Below are positions 36,500 to 43,885 of a stretch of 64,000 nucleotides of DNA, piece after piece. The stretch covers positions 723,255 through 787,254 of the forward strand of contig CANLZP010000002.1 of the NCBI GenBank assembly GCA_947495695.1, written 5' to 3'. How positions within the stretch are numbered: position 1 is the first letter of the stretch; every line of letters begins with the position of its first letter. The position numbers and the translations under genes are program-made. The notes under the pieces are model-generated. The model worked only from the letters and a program-made list of their open reading frames with translations. It did no database searches and was not told where the DNA came from. This DNA is from an uncultured Erythrobacter sp. (lineage in GTDB: Bacteria > Pseudomonadota > Alphaproteobacteria > Sphingomonadales > Sphingomonadaceae).

Positions 36500-37585
36500 T
36501 TAAGGAAACTGCAACAGGAACGCCGCGAGTTCTTTCTTCCAAAATTCGGGATAGGTGTGAGTTCCGTGGCCACGGGTTTCCGGGCTTGCCGGGATCAAGA
36601 CAAAGCGCGCATTGGGCATGCTTCGTGCCAGCGCCTCAGGATTTCCCAAACTAGGCGGATTGATAAAATCATCGGCGGAATTGATCCACAGCACCGGCGC
36701 CGCGATCTCTGAAAGGCGAGCAGCGGGATCGTAATTGCGTGAGGAATCAAATTGGTAAATCGTGTCATTGGGGTCTGCCGGATTGGCCAAGGCTCGCTCT
36801 GTTACGCCACGCAACACATCGACTGACTGCTCGCGCGTTGGGGCTTCGGCTTGCATTCGGTAAGGGTTTGGACCGACCAACAAACGCATGTGGGCATAGG
36901 TTACCTGCCCCAATTTCACATCAGCGGGATAGGCATAGTTTCCGCTGTCATAGGCCGGATCGCCCTCAAAACCGTCGATAATGATCTGCCGGAAAATGCG
37001 GTTCCTGCCAGCAATCTCAATCGCATTGCAGGCGAGCGGGACAAACCGTCGCACGACGCCGGGATAATCTGACCCCCAAACGAAGCTATGCATGCAGCCC
37101 ATCGACGTGCCGAGGATCAGCTCCAACCGCTGAACGCCAAAACCTTCGGTCAGCATCCGGTATTGGGCACGGACCATATCGTCATAGTCATAACGTGGAA
37201 ACTCTGCCCGTAGCCCATCGCTCGGCTTGGAACTGTTGCCATGTCCCAGATTATCGGGCGAGATGATGTAATATTGCTCAATATCCAGCAGTTGCCCGGG
37301 ACCGAACAATTCATCACCGAACGAAGGTCGCAGCAGCGAAAGCCCGCTGCCTCCGGTTCCGTGCAGCAACATCACCGCATTGGTAATCTGGCCATCAGCA
37401 TCACGGCGCGGCTCGCCAAGAGTATAGGCATTCATCGTTATGGAAGGCAGCGTTTCGCCCGTATGAAAAGTAAACTCCGAAAGTTCGACCGTGTGGCGTT
37501 CGGCCATAGCGCGCCAATCCTCAGCGGCCGCAGGAGCGCCAAGAATGAATGTGGCAATCAACGCAAACAGGTAAGCAAGACGCAT
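36500..37585 (-). CDS. Exported alpha/beta hydrolase, homoserine acetyltransferase-like
   Basis: A 361-aa protein with a signal peptide (MRLAYLFALIATFILGAPAAA). The MetX-like alpha/beta-hydrolase core shows LLHGTGGSG, the nucleophile elbow GTSMGCMHS, Asp in NSADDFINPP and His in RGHGTHT, so the triad is complete. True MetX is cytoplasmic; the signal peptide argues for a periplasmic hydrolase or acyltransferase of unknown substrate. ATG at 37585 has GAGAGGA upstream; a TTG five codons earlier covers the ribosome binding site and is rejected. Confidence 0.85.
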   Translation of the reverse strand: MRLAYLFALIATFILGAPAAAEDWRAMAERHTVELSEFTFHTGETLPSITMNAYTLGEPRRDADGQITNAVMLLHGTGGSGLSLLRPSFGDELFGPGQLLDIEQYYIISPDNLGHGNSSKPSDGLRAEFPRYDYDDMVRAQYRMLTEGFGVQRLELILGTSMGCMHSFVWGSDYPGVVRRFVPLACNAIEIAGRNRIFRQIIIDGFEGDPAYDSGNYAYPADVKLGQVTYAHMRLLVGPNPYRMQAEAPTREQSVDVLRGVTERALANPADPNDTIYQFDSSRNYDPAARLSEIAAPVLWINSADDFINPPSLGNPEALARSMPNARFVLIPASPETRGHGTHTYPEFWKKELAAFLLQFP

Positions 37586-37651
37586 TGGGTTTCCTCTCAA
37601 CCGATTGATCGAACTAACCTTTCATTATCAGCCGCATCAGCGAGCCCATCA

Positions 37652-38263
37652 TCAGCCATAGCCCATCAGGCTCATTACTTCCTTCCGGCTACGCGGATCA
37701 TCCAGGAAGCACCCCTTCAGGCATGATGTGATCATCTCTACACCGGGCGTGCGCACACCGCGGCCTGTCATGCAACCATGCTGGGCTTCTATCACCACAG
37801 CAACGCCGTGCGGGTCCAGATGATCCCAGATGCATTGCGCCACCTCTGCCGTTAGCCGTTCCTGAATTTGCAGGCGGCGGGCATAGCCGTGCAGCACGCG
37901 GGCCAGCTTAGAAATGCCGACAACCTTATCCTTGGGCATGTAGGCGATTGCCGCCTTGCCCGTGATCGGCGCCATATGGTGCTCACAATGGCTTTGGAAC
38001 GGGATGTCTTTAAGCAGAACGAGTTCGTCATATCCGCCGACTTCTTCGAACACCCGGCTCATATGGATGGCGGGATCTTCCTGATAGCCTTGGCAATATT
38101 CCAGCCAAGCGCGCCCGACCCGCTTTGGCGTGTCGAGCAGCCCTTCGCGCTTGGGATCATCGCCTGACCATTCGATCAAAGTGCGGATCGCGTCTTGTAC
38201 GTGGTCTGGAACGTCCGGCTTGCCAGATGTGTTTTCGTCATCGTGATCGTGCTGGCAACTCAT
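37652..38263 (-). CDS. folE: GTP cyclohydrolase I
   Basis: A 203-aa FolE, first enzyme of tetrahydrofolate synthesis, making dihydroneopterin triphosphate from GTP. Signature PFQSHCEHHMAPI supplies the zinc Cys/His, with QHGCMTGRGV and a second Cys further on. A His/Asp-rich N-terminal tail (CQHDHDDE) precedes the domain. Starts with ATG at 38263. Monocistronic here, next to the hydrolase gene with a 66-nt gap. Confidence 0.96.
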   Translation of the reverse strand: MSCQHDHDDENTSGKPDVPDHVQDAIRTLIEWSGDDPKREGLLDTPKRVGRAWLEYCQGYQEDPAIHMSRVFEEVGGYDELVLLKDIPFQSHCEHHMAPITGKAAIAYMPKDKVVGISKLARVLHGYARRLQIQERLTAEVAQCIWDHLDPHGVAVVIEAQHGCMTGRGVRTPGVEMITSCLKGCFLDDPRSRKEVMSLMGYG

Positions 38264-38461
38264 ACTGGTCTCAACTCCTATACCGGTCGCAGGAACGTGT
38301 AGTGCTTCTCAAGGTCTGCTCAAAGGCATTTCTGCTATCGTCGGGCTAGCAAATTTGTCGGCACCTGACGCGCCTATCGCCCGGTTATTTCGGATAATGG
38401 CAAAAGGGCCCGGCCAGTCTTGCAACTGCCCAGACCCCCTGATGTGTTCAATCGGTATGGC

Positions 38462-38956
38462 TTACGCTTGTGCGTCTTCAAGCGCTTGTGGAGTGACCTC
38501 GGCCTCGGCTTTCTCGGCCTGTTTGCGTTGTTCAAACACCTTGGCCATGAACCGTGCGTCTTCATCATCGATGTGATCTTCAAAATCGGGAAAGTGGTCT
38601 TCCTCCTCCTCTTCGATATGGTGACGATAGCGATGGGCAAAGTCCTTGAACTTCTGCAGCCACGCGCTGGACGATTTGTCCCTCGCCGCCAGATCATTGA
38701 GCATTTCGTCAATTTCGTGATGTTCCGCGACAGAATGGCGCGTGTCATCTGTTGTCGCAGGCTTTCGCATCATAGTGGAATAGAGCGCCTGCTCTTCCGC
38801 CGCCGCATGGCCCTTTAGTTCCTTGGTCAGTTCTTTGAACAGACGATTGCGATCAGCGCTATCGCCGGTTGTCGCTTCAATTTGGTCAAGCAGCATGCGG
38901 TGCTTGTCATGGTCTTGTTCAAGGCGATCGAAGATTTTTGTGGCTTGTTCAGTCAT
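38462..38956 (-). CDS. Hemerythrin HHE-domain protein
   Basis: A 164-aa helical protein with HDKHRMLLDQI, GHAAAEEQALY and HRYRHHIEEEEEDHFP, the His/Glu ligands of a di-iron hemerythrin-like site, and a charged C-terminus. Such proteins bind oxygen or NO or act in iron and stress sensing. ATG at 38956 has GAGGAA upstream. The reading frame stays open far upstream through the tRNA-Arg gene, but that extension is not coding. Confidence 0.88.
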   Translation of the reverse strand: MTEQATKIFDRLEQDHDKHRMLLDQIEATTGDSADRNRLFKELTKELKGHAAAEEQALYSTMMRKPATTDDTRHSVAEHHEIDEMLNDLAARDKSSSAWLQKFKDFAHRYRHHIEEEEEDHFPDFEDHIDDEDARFMAKVFEQRKQAEKAEAEVTPQALEDAQA

Positions 38957-39150
38957 AGATTCCTCATTTTCTCTTGTGAAATCAATGATCGGGCGCCAAT
39001 TTTGTTCCGAAGCAACCAAGCTCTCGCAGCTAGACCCGCCGATCTGCTCCTGCAGAAGCCCGACTGATTGATGACCAGCAATGGAGAATGGCACCGGCGC
39101 TGAGCGGCTCGGGGGCTGGCATGCCTCGCCGGAATCAGAGCTCCAAACAC

Positions 39151-39176
39151 AAAAGGCACCCCCTAAGGGATGCCTT
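39151..39176 (-). terminator. Terminator after tRNA-Arg
   Basis: On the minus strand AAGGCATCCC and GGGGGTGCCTT fold around TTA and end in TTTT. It begins 7 nt past the encoded CCA of tRNA-Arg. Confidence 0.8.
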
Positions 39177-39182
39177 GTATGT

Positions 39183-39259
39183 TGGCGCGCCCGGAAGGAT
39201 TCGAACCTCCGGCCCCCTGATTCGTAGTCAGGTACTCTATCCAGCTGAGCTACGGGCGC
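39183..39259 (-). tRNA. tRNA-Arg (ACG)
   Basis: A 77-nt cloverleaf with acceptor GCGCCCG/CGGGCGC, G discriminator and encoded CCA. The D arm is AGCTCAGCTGGATAGAGT, the anticodon is ACG in CTACGAA, and the T arm is GGAGGTTCGAATCCTTC. The A at the wobble position should be changed to inosine by TadA to read CGU/CGC/CGA. Confidence 0.97.
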
Positions 39260-39303
39260 GCTGAGCGGCGGCACATAAGGGGGCAGCGCGGGCTTGGCAA
39301 TCC

Positions 39304-39726
39304 CTATCCTTGCTCTTTTTGAAAGAGTTTTGCAGCAAGTTCGATATCCAGAGGCGGCTTGGCCAGCGATCTGGTCTGCTCCGAGGTGAACCAATCGAGC
39401 GCTCCGCCCTCCATAATTACCGGCACCCCCGTCCAAATACGTAATGTGTAAAGCAGAATGACAATTGGCTGATGGCGCTGATCGGCCGCTTCTTCGGCAA
39501 AGCAATGCGGCTGAAGATCGCCCGGATGAACCTCAATATCGAGCTCCTCCTTAAGCTCGCGAGCCAGCGCAACCCTAGGATTTTCGGCACTTTCCACCTT
39601 ACCACCGGGAAATTCCCACAGGCCGCCGTGATGCTTGTGATCAGGTCGGCGATGCATCAGCCAGGCTCCATCAGCGCGTTGCAAAGCGGCTGCGACCACC
39701 AACTGCCATGTCGGAATTTTTTCCAT
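39304..39726 (-). CDS. mutT: MutT-type Nudix (d)NTP pyrophosphohydrolase
   Basis: A 140-aa Nudix hydrolase. The Nudix box reads GGKVESAENPRVALARELKEELDI (Gx5Ex7REUxEExGU pattern with conserved REL and EE), preceded by GGLWEFPGG, which is typical of MutT that clears 8-oxo-dGTP. ATG at 39726 is used, with TTGAGG upstream; an in-frame TTG five codons earlier covers that site. It is divergent from the first pilin gene. Confidence 0.9.
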   Translation of the reverse strand: MEKIPTWQLVVAAALQRADGAWLMHRRPDHKHHGGLWEFPGGKVESAENPRVALARELKEELDIEVHPGDLQPHCFAEEAADQRHQPIVILLYTLRIWTGVPVIMEGGALDWFTSEQTRSLAKPPLDIELAAKLFQKEQG

Positions 39727-39740
39727 CTTTGAGCGCCTCA

Positions 39741-39755
39741 ATAACCTTTTCTTAA
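39741..39755. promoter_or_regulatory. Candidate CtrA-type box upstream of the Flp pilin
   Basis: ATAACCTTTTCTTAA is a near match to the CtrA pattern TTAA-N7-TTAA (one base off in the first half). It lies 51-65 nt before the first pilin ATG and in the mutT/pilin divergent region. CtrA controls pilin genes in Caulobacter; single-site evidence is weak. Confidence 0.35.
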
Positions 39756-39805
39756 GAACCTACCGCGATACCGGTCTTCATCAGGAGCATATTGTCGAGG
39801 TTTCC

Positions 39806-39994
39806 ATGATTTCACTTTCATTTCTTAAACGCTTTGGAAGCGATGAATCGGCAGCCACGGCAATCGAATATGGCCTGATTGTGAGCTTGATTGTCATTGC
39901 CTCGATCGGCGCTTTCGATTCCGTTGCGAACGAAAACGACGGTCTTTGGGCTCAGGTGACGGACAAGGTCGTAGAGGCGCATAGCGGGGGGTAA
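39806..39994 (+). CDS. flp: Flp-family type IVb pilin, variant processing site
   Basis: A 62-aa prepilin with a short charged leader, then ATAIEYGLIVSLIVIASIGAF, the Flp/Fap signature with Glu5 and Tyr6. The residue before the mature ATAIEYG is Ala (ESAATAIEYG) instead of the usual Gly of ESGATAIEYG, so cleavage by a TadV/CpaA prepilin peptidase may be impaired or different. The C-terminal tail (ENDGLWAQVTDKVVEAHSGG) is longer than in typical Flp. No tad/cpa assembly genes are in the window. Confidence 0.88.
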   Translation: MISLSFLKRFGSDESAATAIEYGLIVSLIVIASIGAFDSVANENDGLWAQVTDKVVEAHSGG

Positions 39995-40110
39995 CACTTT
40001 TGAAAGGTTCCGAATTAGGAATTTTTCAATGAGCTCTGACTATCACCACAATCGTCTGGCCATATTTCGGGTTGGACACGGGTACTGAAGACTGAACCAG
40101 GAGACTACAC

Positions 40111-40290
40111 ATGAAATTCTTTAACCAACTGATCAAAGACGAATCTGGCGCGACTGCAATTGAGTACGGCCTGATTGCCGCTCTTATCGCTGTTGCAGCT
40201 ATCACTGCCATGGGCACTCTCGGAAACGAACTGAGCACTACGTTCACGACTGTTTCTGACGAAATGGCTGCTTCGAACACCAGCGCTTAA
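40111..40290 (+). CDS. flp: Flp-family type IVb pilin
   Basis: A 59-aa standard Flp pilin: MKFFNQLIKDESG, cleavage after Gly, then ATAIEYGLIAALIAVAAITA and a short hydrophilic tail ending in TSA. Glu5/Tyr6 and the 22-residue hydrophobic helix are intact. CCAGGAGACTACAC gives a strong ribosome binding site before the ATG. It follows the first pilin by 116 nt and is closed by a strong terminator. It is probably the major pilin, given its good translation signals. Confidence 0.95.
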   Translation: MKFFNQLIKDESGATAIEYGLIAALIAVAAITAMGTLGNELSTTFTTVSDEMAASNTSA

Positions 40291-40313
40291 TCGCCAGTTC
40301 GAATACAGAAAAG

Positions 40314-40344
40314 AGGGCGGTGGGATATTCCCGCCGCCCTTTTT
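40314..40344 (+). terminator. Rho-independent terminator after Flp pilins
   Basis: AGGGCGG pairs with CCGCCCT, extended inward by GGGA/TCCC, then TTTT. It begins 23 nt after the second pilin stop and faces the end of the M48 protease gene. Confidence 0.88.
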
Positions 40345-40363
40345 CTTTGCCCTGACGATTTAT

Positions 40364-41881
40364 CTAGCGCGACTTAACCACCAGTTTCACCTTCTGCCCG
40401 GCGCGCAAAGTGTCATTCGCGCCTAGCCCGTTCAGCACACGGAACCGTGCTTCTTTACCAGTGTCATAGGCCATCCGATTGGCCAAAACGCTTACGCTTT
40501 CGCCCCGGCGCACCGTCACAACATCCAATCTGCGCGGCACAACGCTGGCCGCCTCGGCATTGGTAACGCGCCGCATGGACGCATACATGGCCGAGAAGAC
40601 ATTACCTTTTCCAGCCGGCGCAACGGTGGTGAAGTGATAGGCTCTGTTGTTGGCAAACTCATAAGCATAAACCACCAGATCAACCTGGCTGTTGCCATTG
40701 TTCACCCGCGCTGTGCCATAGGCCGCCTTTAGGCCATTGATGGTTGTCGTTTGGATGGATTGCGGCGAAATCTTCTGCTGATCCCCGCCCAAAGCGTTGA
40801 ACTGCGTGCGGATATAGCCGGACAAATCGCCATTATACGGCGCCAAAGTCAGCTGGCCCTGCCCGCTTTGGCCATTGATACCCACAGCAGTGGCACCATT
40901 GGTCATGTAAAAGCCCTGTGGTGCGGTGAAAGTAAAGCGTAGCTCTGGATGGATAAATTGCCGCCCTTCGATCACGCCCTGCTTGGGATCATCGCCATAG
41001 ATCAAGCCATCAATGCTGCTGAGAAAAATATCACGATTGGTAGTTCCGCCGCCCAAAGGTTGAGCCTTATCCAACGCGGTGCGGACCCGGCTAGCAGGAT
41101 CAGGGTGAGTTGAGGCCCATGCCGGAATGGTCGCATTGCCGCGACCCTGCAATTGTGCGTCCAGCGAATTTTGCGCCGCTAAACTGCTCAGCACAGTGCC
41201 CATAGCGCGCGGATCATATCCAGCTTTTTGCAGATATTGGATGCCCAGATCATCAGCCTGGAGTTCTTGGCTGCGCGAGAATTTCAACGTCAGCAGTTGT
41301 GACCCTTGCAGGAAGGTCTTGCCCAATTGCTGGCCCAGACCGCTATCGCCCAGCAGCACACCTGAAAGGATTGCGCCGACGGTGCCCAACAGTGAGTTGC
41401 GCTGTGCCTTTTGCTGACGGCGCTGAGAGTGGCGCGCTGCGACATGCGCAACCTCGTGACCCAAGACTCCGGCCAGTTCTGCCTCATTGTTCATCAATGC
41501 GAGCAATTGACGGGTGGTGTAAATATAGCCTCCCGGAATTGCGAAGGCGTTGTTGACCGAGCTGTTGACCAGCGAGACAGTGAAGGAATCGCGGGCATTG
41601 CCCAACCCGGATTGTACCGCGATATTCTTGCCCACCGACTCGACATAATTGGCCTGCTGACCGCTCATCGCGCCACCGAATTGGGCGAGCAATTGCGGGT
41701 GATATTCCGCGCCTTGTTGCGCCTCTGATTGAGTAATGGGAGTCGAGGCACTGGGGATAGCCCCGCCGCCCATGCAGCCGCTCAGCGCCAATGCCAAAGG
41801 AGCAACGCCTGCGAATAGCGGCAAGGCGCGTGGCAATTTCAATCCGGATTTGAGCGCTGATAATTGGGCAAATTTGGGCAT
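40364..41881 (-). CDS. M48 family metalloprotease lipoprotein with LysM-like C-terminus
   Basis: A 505-aa predicted lipoprotein: lipobox ALSGC puts the acyl-Cys at 36. The peptidase M48 core has zinc motif HEVAH (His142, Glu143, His146) and the third ligand Glu in SQELQADDLG, as in BepA/YfgC. The C-terminal part ends in a LysM-like VTVRRGESVSVLANRM and LRAGQKVKLVV. Likely a periplasmic outer-membrane quality-control protease anchored to the outer membrane. ATG at 41881 has GGAGGA 8 nt upstream. Confidence 0.9.
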   Translation of the reverse strand: MPKFAQLSALKSGLKLPRALPLFAGVAPLALALSGCMGGGAIPSASTPITQSEAQQGAEYHPQLLAQFGGAMSGQQANYVESVGKNIAVQSGLGNARDSFTVSLVNSSVNNAFAIPGGYIYTTRQLLALMNNEAELAGVLGHEVAHVAARHSQRRQQKAQRNSLLGTVGAILSGVLLGDSGLGQQLGKTFLQGSQLLTLKFSRSQELQADDLGIQYLQKAGYDPRAMGTVLSSLAAQNSLDAQLQGRGNATIPAWASTHPDPASRVRTALDKAQPLGGGTTNRDIFLSSIDGLIYGDDPKQGVIEGRQFIHPELRFTFTAPQGFYMTNGATAVGINGQSGQGQLTLAPYNGDLSGYIRTQFNALGGDQQKISPQSIQTTTINGLKAAYGTARVNNGNSQVDLVVYAYEFANNRAYHFTTVAPAGKGNVFSAMYASMRRVTNAEAASVVPRRLDVVTVRRGESVSVLANRMAYDTGKEARFRVLNGLGANDTLRAGQKVKLVVKSR

Positions 41882-42036
41882 GACAATAGTCCTCCTGATA
41901 TTCCTGACACGAAGACTGACGCGATCGCGCTCAGCCGTCAAATGGTCGGCCCTTTCGAAGGCCCGACGCACAAGACAGCAGCCCACCAACTGCTGAAAAA
42001 TATATGATGCTATCGTAACTTAAGACGCAGCGTTAA

Positions 42037-42054
42037 GCCAATAGCGCTATTGGC
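42037..42054. repeat. 18-bp perfect palindrome over the accA stop
   Basis: GCCAATAGCGCTATTGGC is its own reverse complement and covers the accA stop codon. No T run follows on either strand, so it is not a classical terminator. It may be a protein-binding site or chance. Confidence 0.4.
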
Positions 42055-42997
42055 CCGAGCCGATCTGCAAGAAACGATCCTCACGCATGCGGCGCAGTTC
42101 CTTGCTTGATAGCTTGGACAAACCGTCCAATTCCTCGCCCACAACAGCTGCCAAGGATTGTGCGGCTTTAACCGGGTCTCGATGCGCCCCGCCAATCGGC
42201 TCGGTAATGATCCGGTCTATCACCTTCAATCGTTTGAGATGCTGGGCGGTAACCTTCATCGCTTCAGCCGCATCGGCGGCCTTTTCTGCGGTACGCCACA
42301 AAATCGATGCGCAGCCTTCAGGCGAGATCACAGAATAGACAGCATGTTCCAGCATCAACACACGCTCTGCACTGGCCAATGCCACCGCTCCGCCTGAACC
42401 GCCCTCGCCCACGATCACAGAAACCATCGGCACCGGCAGGACCAGACACGCTTCGGTCGAGCGAGCGATGGCTTCTGCCTGCCCGCGTTCTTCGGCCTCG
42501 ACCCCGGGAAATGCGCCCGATGTGTCCACCAAGGTTACAACCGGCAGCCCAAACCGGCCCGCCAGATCCATCAACCGGATGGCTTTGCGATAGCCCTCGG
42601 GCTTACCCATGCCGAAATTGTGCTTCAGCCGCGTTTCGGTGTCATTACCTTTTTCATGGCCGATCAGCACCAACCGACGATCACCCAATTTGGCAAACCC
42701 GCCCAAGATTGCGTCATCATCGCCAAAGTAACGATCGCCGCCCAACGGCACGAATTCTTCAAAGGCATGCTCGACAAAGTCACGGAAGTGCGGCCGATTA
42801 GGATGGCGCGCAACCTGCGTCTTTTGCCACGGGGTTAAAGAGGCATAGGTGCTTTTCAGCAGATCAGCGCTTTTGCTTTCAAGGCGCTGTAGCTCAGCCG
42901 CAATATCGACATCGTCATTATCAGCCGCGCTGCGCAACTCGGTGATACGCTCGTCAAGCTGGGCCACCGGCTTCTCAAATTCGAGATAAGAGTTCAT
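42047..42997 (-). CDS. accA: Acetyl-CoA carboxylase carboxyltransferase subunit alpha
   Basis: A 316-aa AccA. It transfers carboxyl from biotin to acetyl-CoA in the first step of fatty acid synthesis, with AccD. FAKLGDRRLVLIGHEKG, LVDTSGAFPGVEAEERGQAEAIA and GEGGSGGAVALA are family motifs. It starts 9 nt after the xerD stop. An 18-bp perfect palindrome spans its stop codon. Confidence 0.97.
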   Translation of the reverse strand: MNSYLEFEKPVAQLDERITELRSAADNDDVDIAAELQRLESKSADLLKSTYASLTPWQKTQVARHPNRPHFRDFVEHAFEEFVPLGGDRYFGDDDAILGGFAKLGDRRLVLIGHEKGNDTETRLKHNFGMGKPEGYRKAIRLMDLAGRFGLPVVTLVDTSGAFPGVEAEERGQAEAIARSTEACLVLPVPMVSVIVGEGGSGGAVALASAERVLMLEHAVYSVISPEGCASILWRTAEKAADAAEAMKVTAQHLKRLKVIDRIITEPIGGAHRDPVKAAQSLAAVVGEELDGLSKLSSKELRRMREDRFLQIGSGQ

Positions 42998-43006
42998 CGC
43001 ATCCCG

Positions 43007-43885
43007 CTAGTCTGTTGTTCGATTTTGGGCAAGAGGATGCCGCGTATTCACCAATGCCACAAGCCGCGCCGCATCCACATGGGTATAGATTTGCGTAGTC
43101 GAAATATCGGCATGGCCGAGCAAGGTTTGGAGCACGCGCAGATCGGTTCCGCCTTCCAACAAATGGGTGGCAAAAGCGTGGCGCAACACGTGCGGGCTGA
43201 TCTTTTCCGGAGCAATATCCGCGCGAATCGCCAATTCCTTTAGGATTTGGAACAGCCGCACCCGGCTCAAATGCTTGTTTCGGGACGGGAAAAGATATTG
43301 CGATTGGGCATCGCGAAGGTCCATCCATTGGCCCAGCACATCTTGCGCGCGACCACTGACTGGGACCATCCTGGCCTGTCCGCCCTTACCCATCACGGTC
43401 AGCAACGGAGCATCGCGCGGCACCGCAGAAATGGGTAACGAAACAAGCTCGCTGGCCCGCAGGCCAGATCCATATAGCAATTCCAGCAACAGCAGTTGGC
43501 GCACCGCTGTGGGCTTTCCGCTTTCGGCCTCCAATTCAGCCCGATGGAACAGATTTTCGATCTCTTTATGGCTCAATGTCTTGGGCAAGGACCGGCGCGC
43601 GCCGGGACGCGGCAAAGCATTGGAAAGATCGTCTTCCCGCCAGTTTTCATCGACAGCAAAGCCGAAAAATTGTCGCAAGGCTGATGATTTGCGTGCGACA
43701 GTTGAAGGGGCCAGATCGGCCCAAGCCCCTGCCAGATCGACAATTTGATCGCGGGTGGCCTGGGACAAATCGCCAACCAGTTCTTCCGCGCCATCCAGAT
43801 CCCGGCGGTAAGCAGCCAAAGTGTTCGCCGCCGCGCCGCGTTCTGCCGCCAGCATTTCCAGAAAGGCATCGACCCCGGCTGACAT
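43007..43885 (-). CDS. xerD: Site-specific tyrosine recombinase XerD
   Basis: A 292-aa chromosome-dimer recombinase. The catalytic set is Arg143 (GLRASEL), His232 and Arg235 (HVLRH), His258 (LLGHAD) and Tyr267 (TQIYTHV). Length and the SAM-like N-terminal domain fit XerC/D rather than an island integrase. It overlaps the stop of the upstream 620-aa gene by one base. Acts at dif with its XerC partner and FtsK. Confidence 0.93.
   Translation of the reverse strand: MSAGVDAFLEMLAAERGAAANTLAAYRRDLDGAEELVGDLSQATRDQIVDLAGAWADLAPSTVARKSSALRQFFGFAVDENWREDDLSNALPRPGARRSLPKTLSHKEIENLFHRAELEAESGKPTAVRQLLLLELLYGSGLRASELVSLPISAVPRDAPLLTVMGKGGQARMVPVSGRAQDVLGQWMDLRDAQSQYLFPSRNKHLSRVRLFQILKELAIRADIAPEKISPHVLRHAFATHLLEGGTDLRVLQTLLGHADISTTQIYTHVDAARLVALVNTRHPLAQNRTTD

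Noticed and set aside
36349..36573. 74-aa minus-strand frame after the exported hydrolase
   Set aside because: It overlaps the end of the hydrolase gene, has no ribosome binding site and no recognisable domain.
38957..39505. Long N-terminal extension of the hemerythrin reading frame
   Set aside because: It runs through the tRNA-Arg gene and its terminator; the ATG at 38956 with GAGGAA fits the family start.
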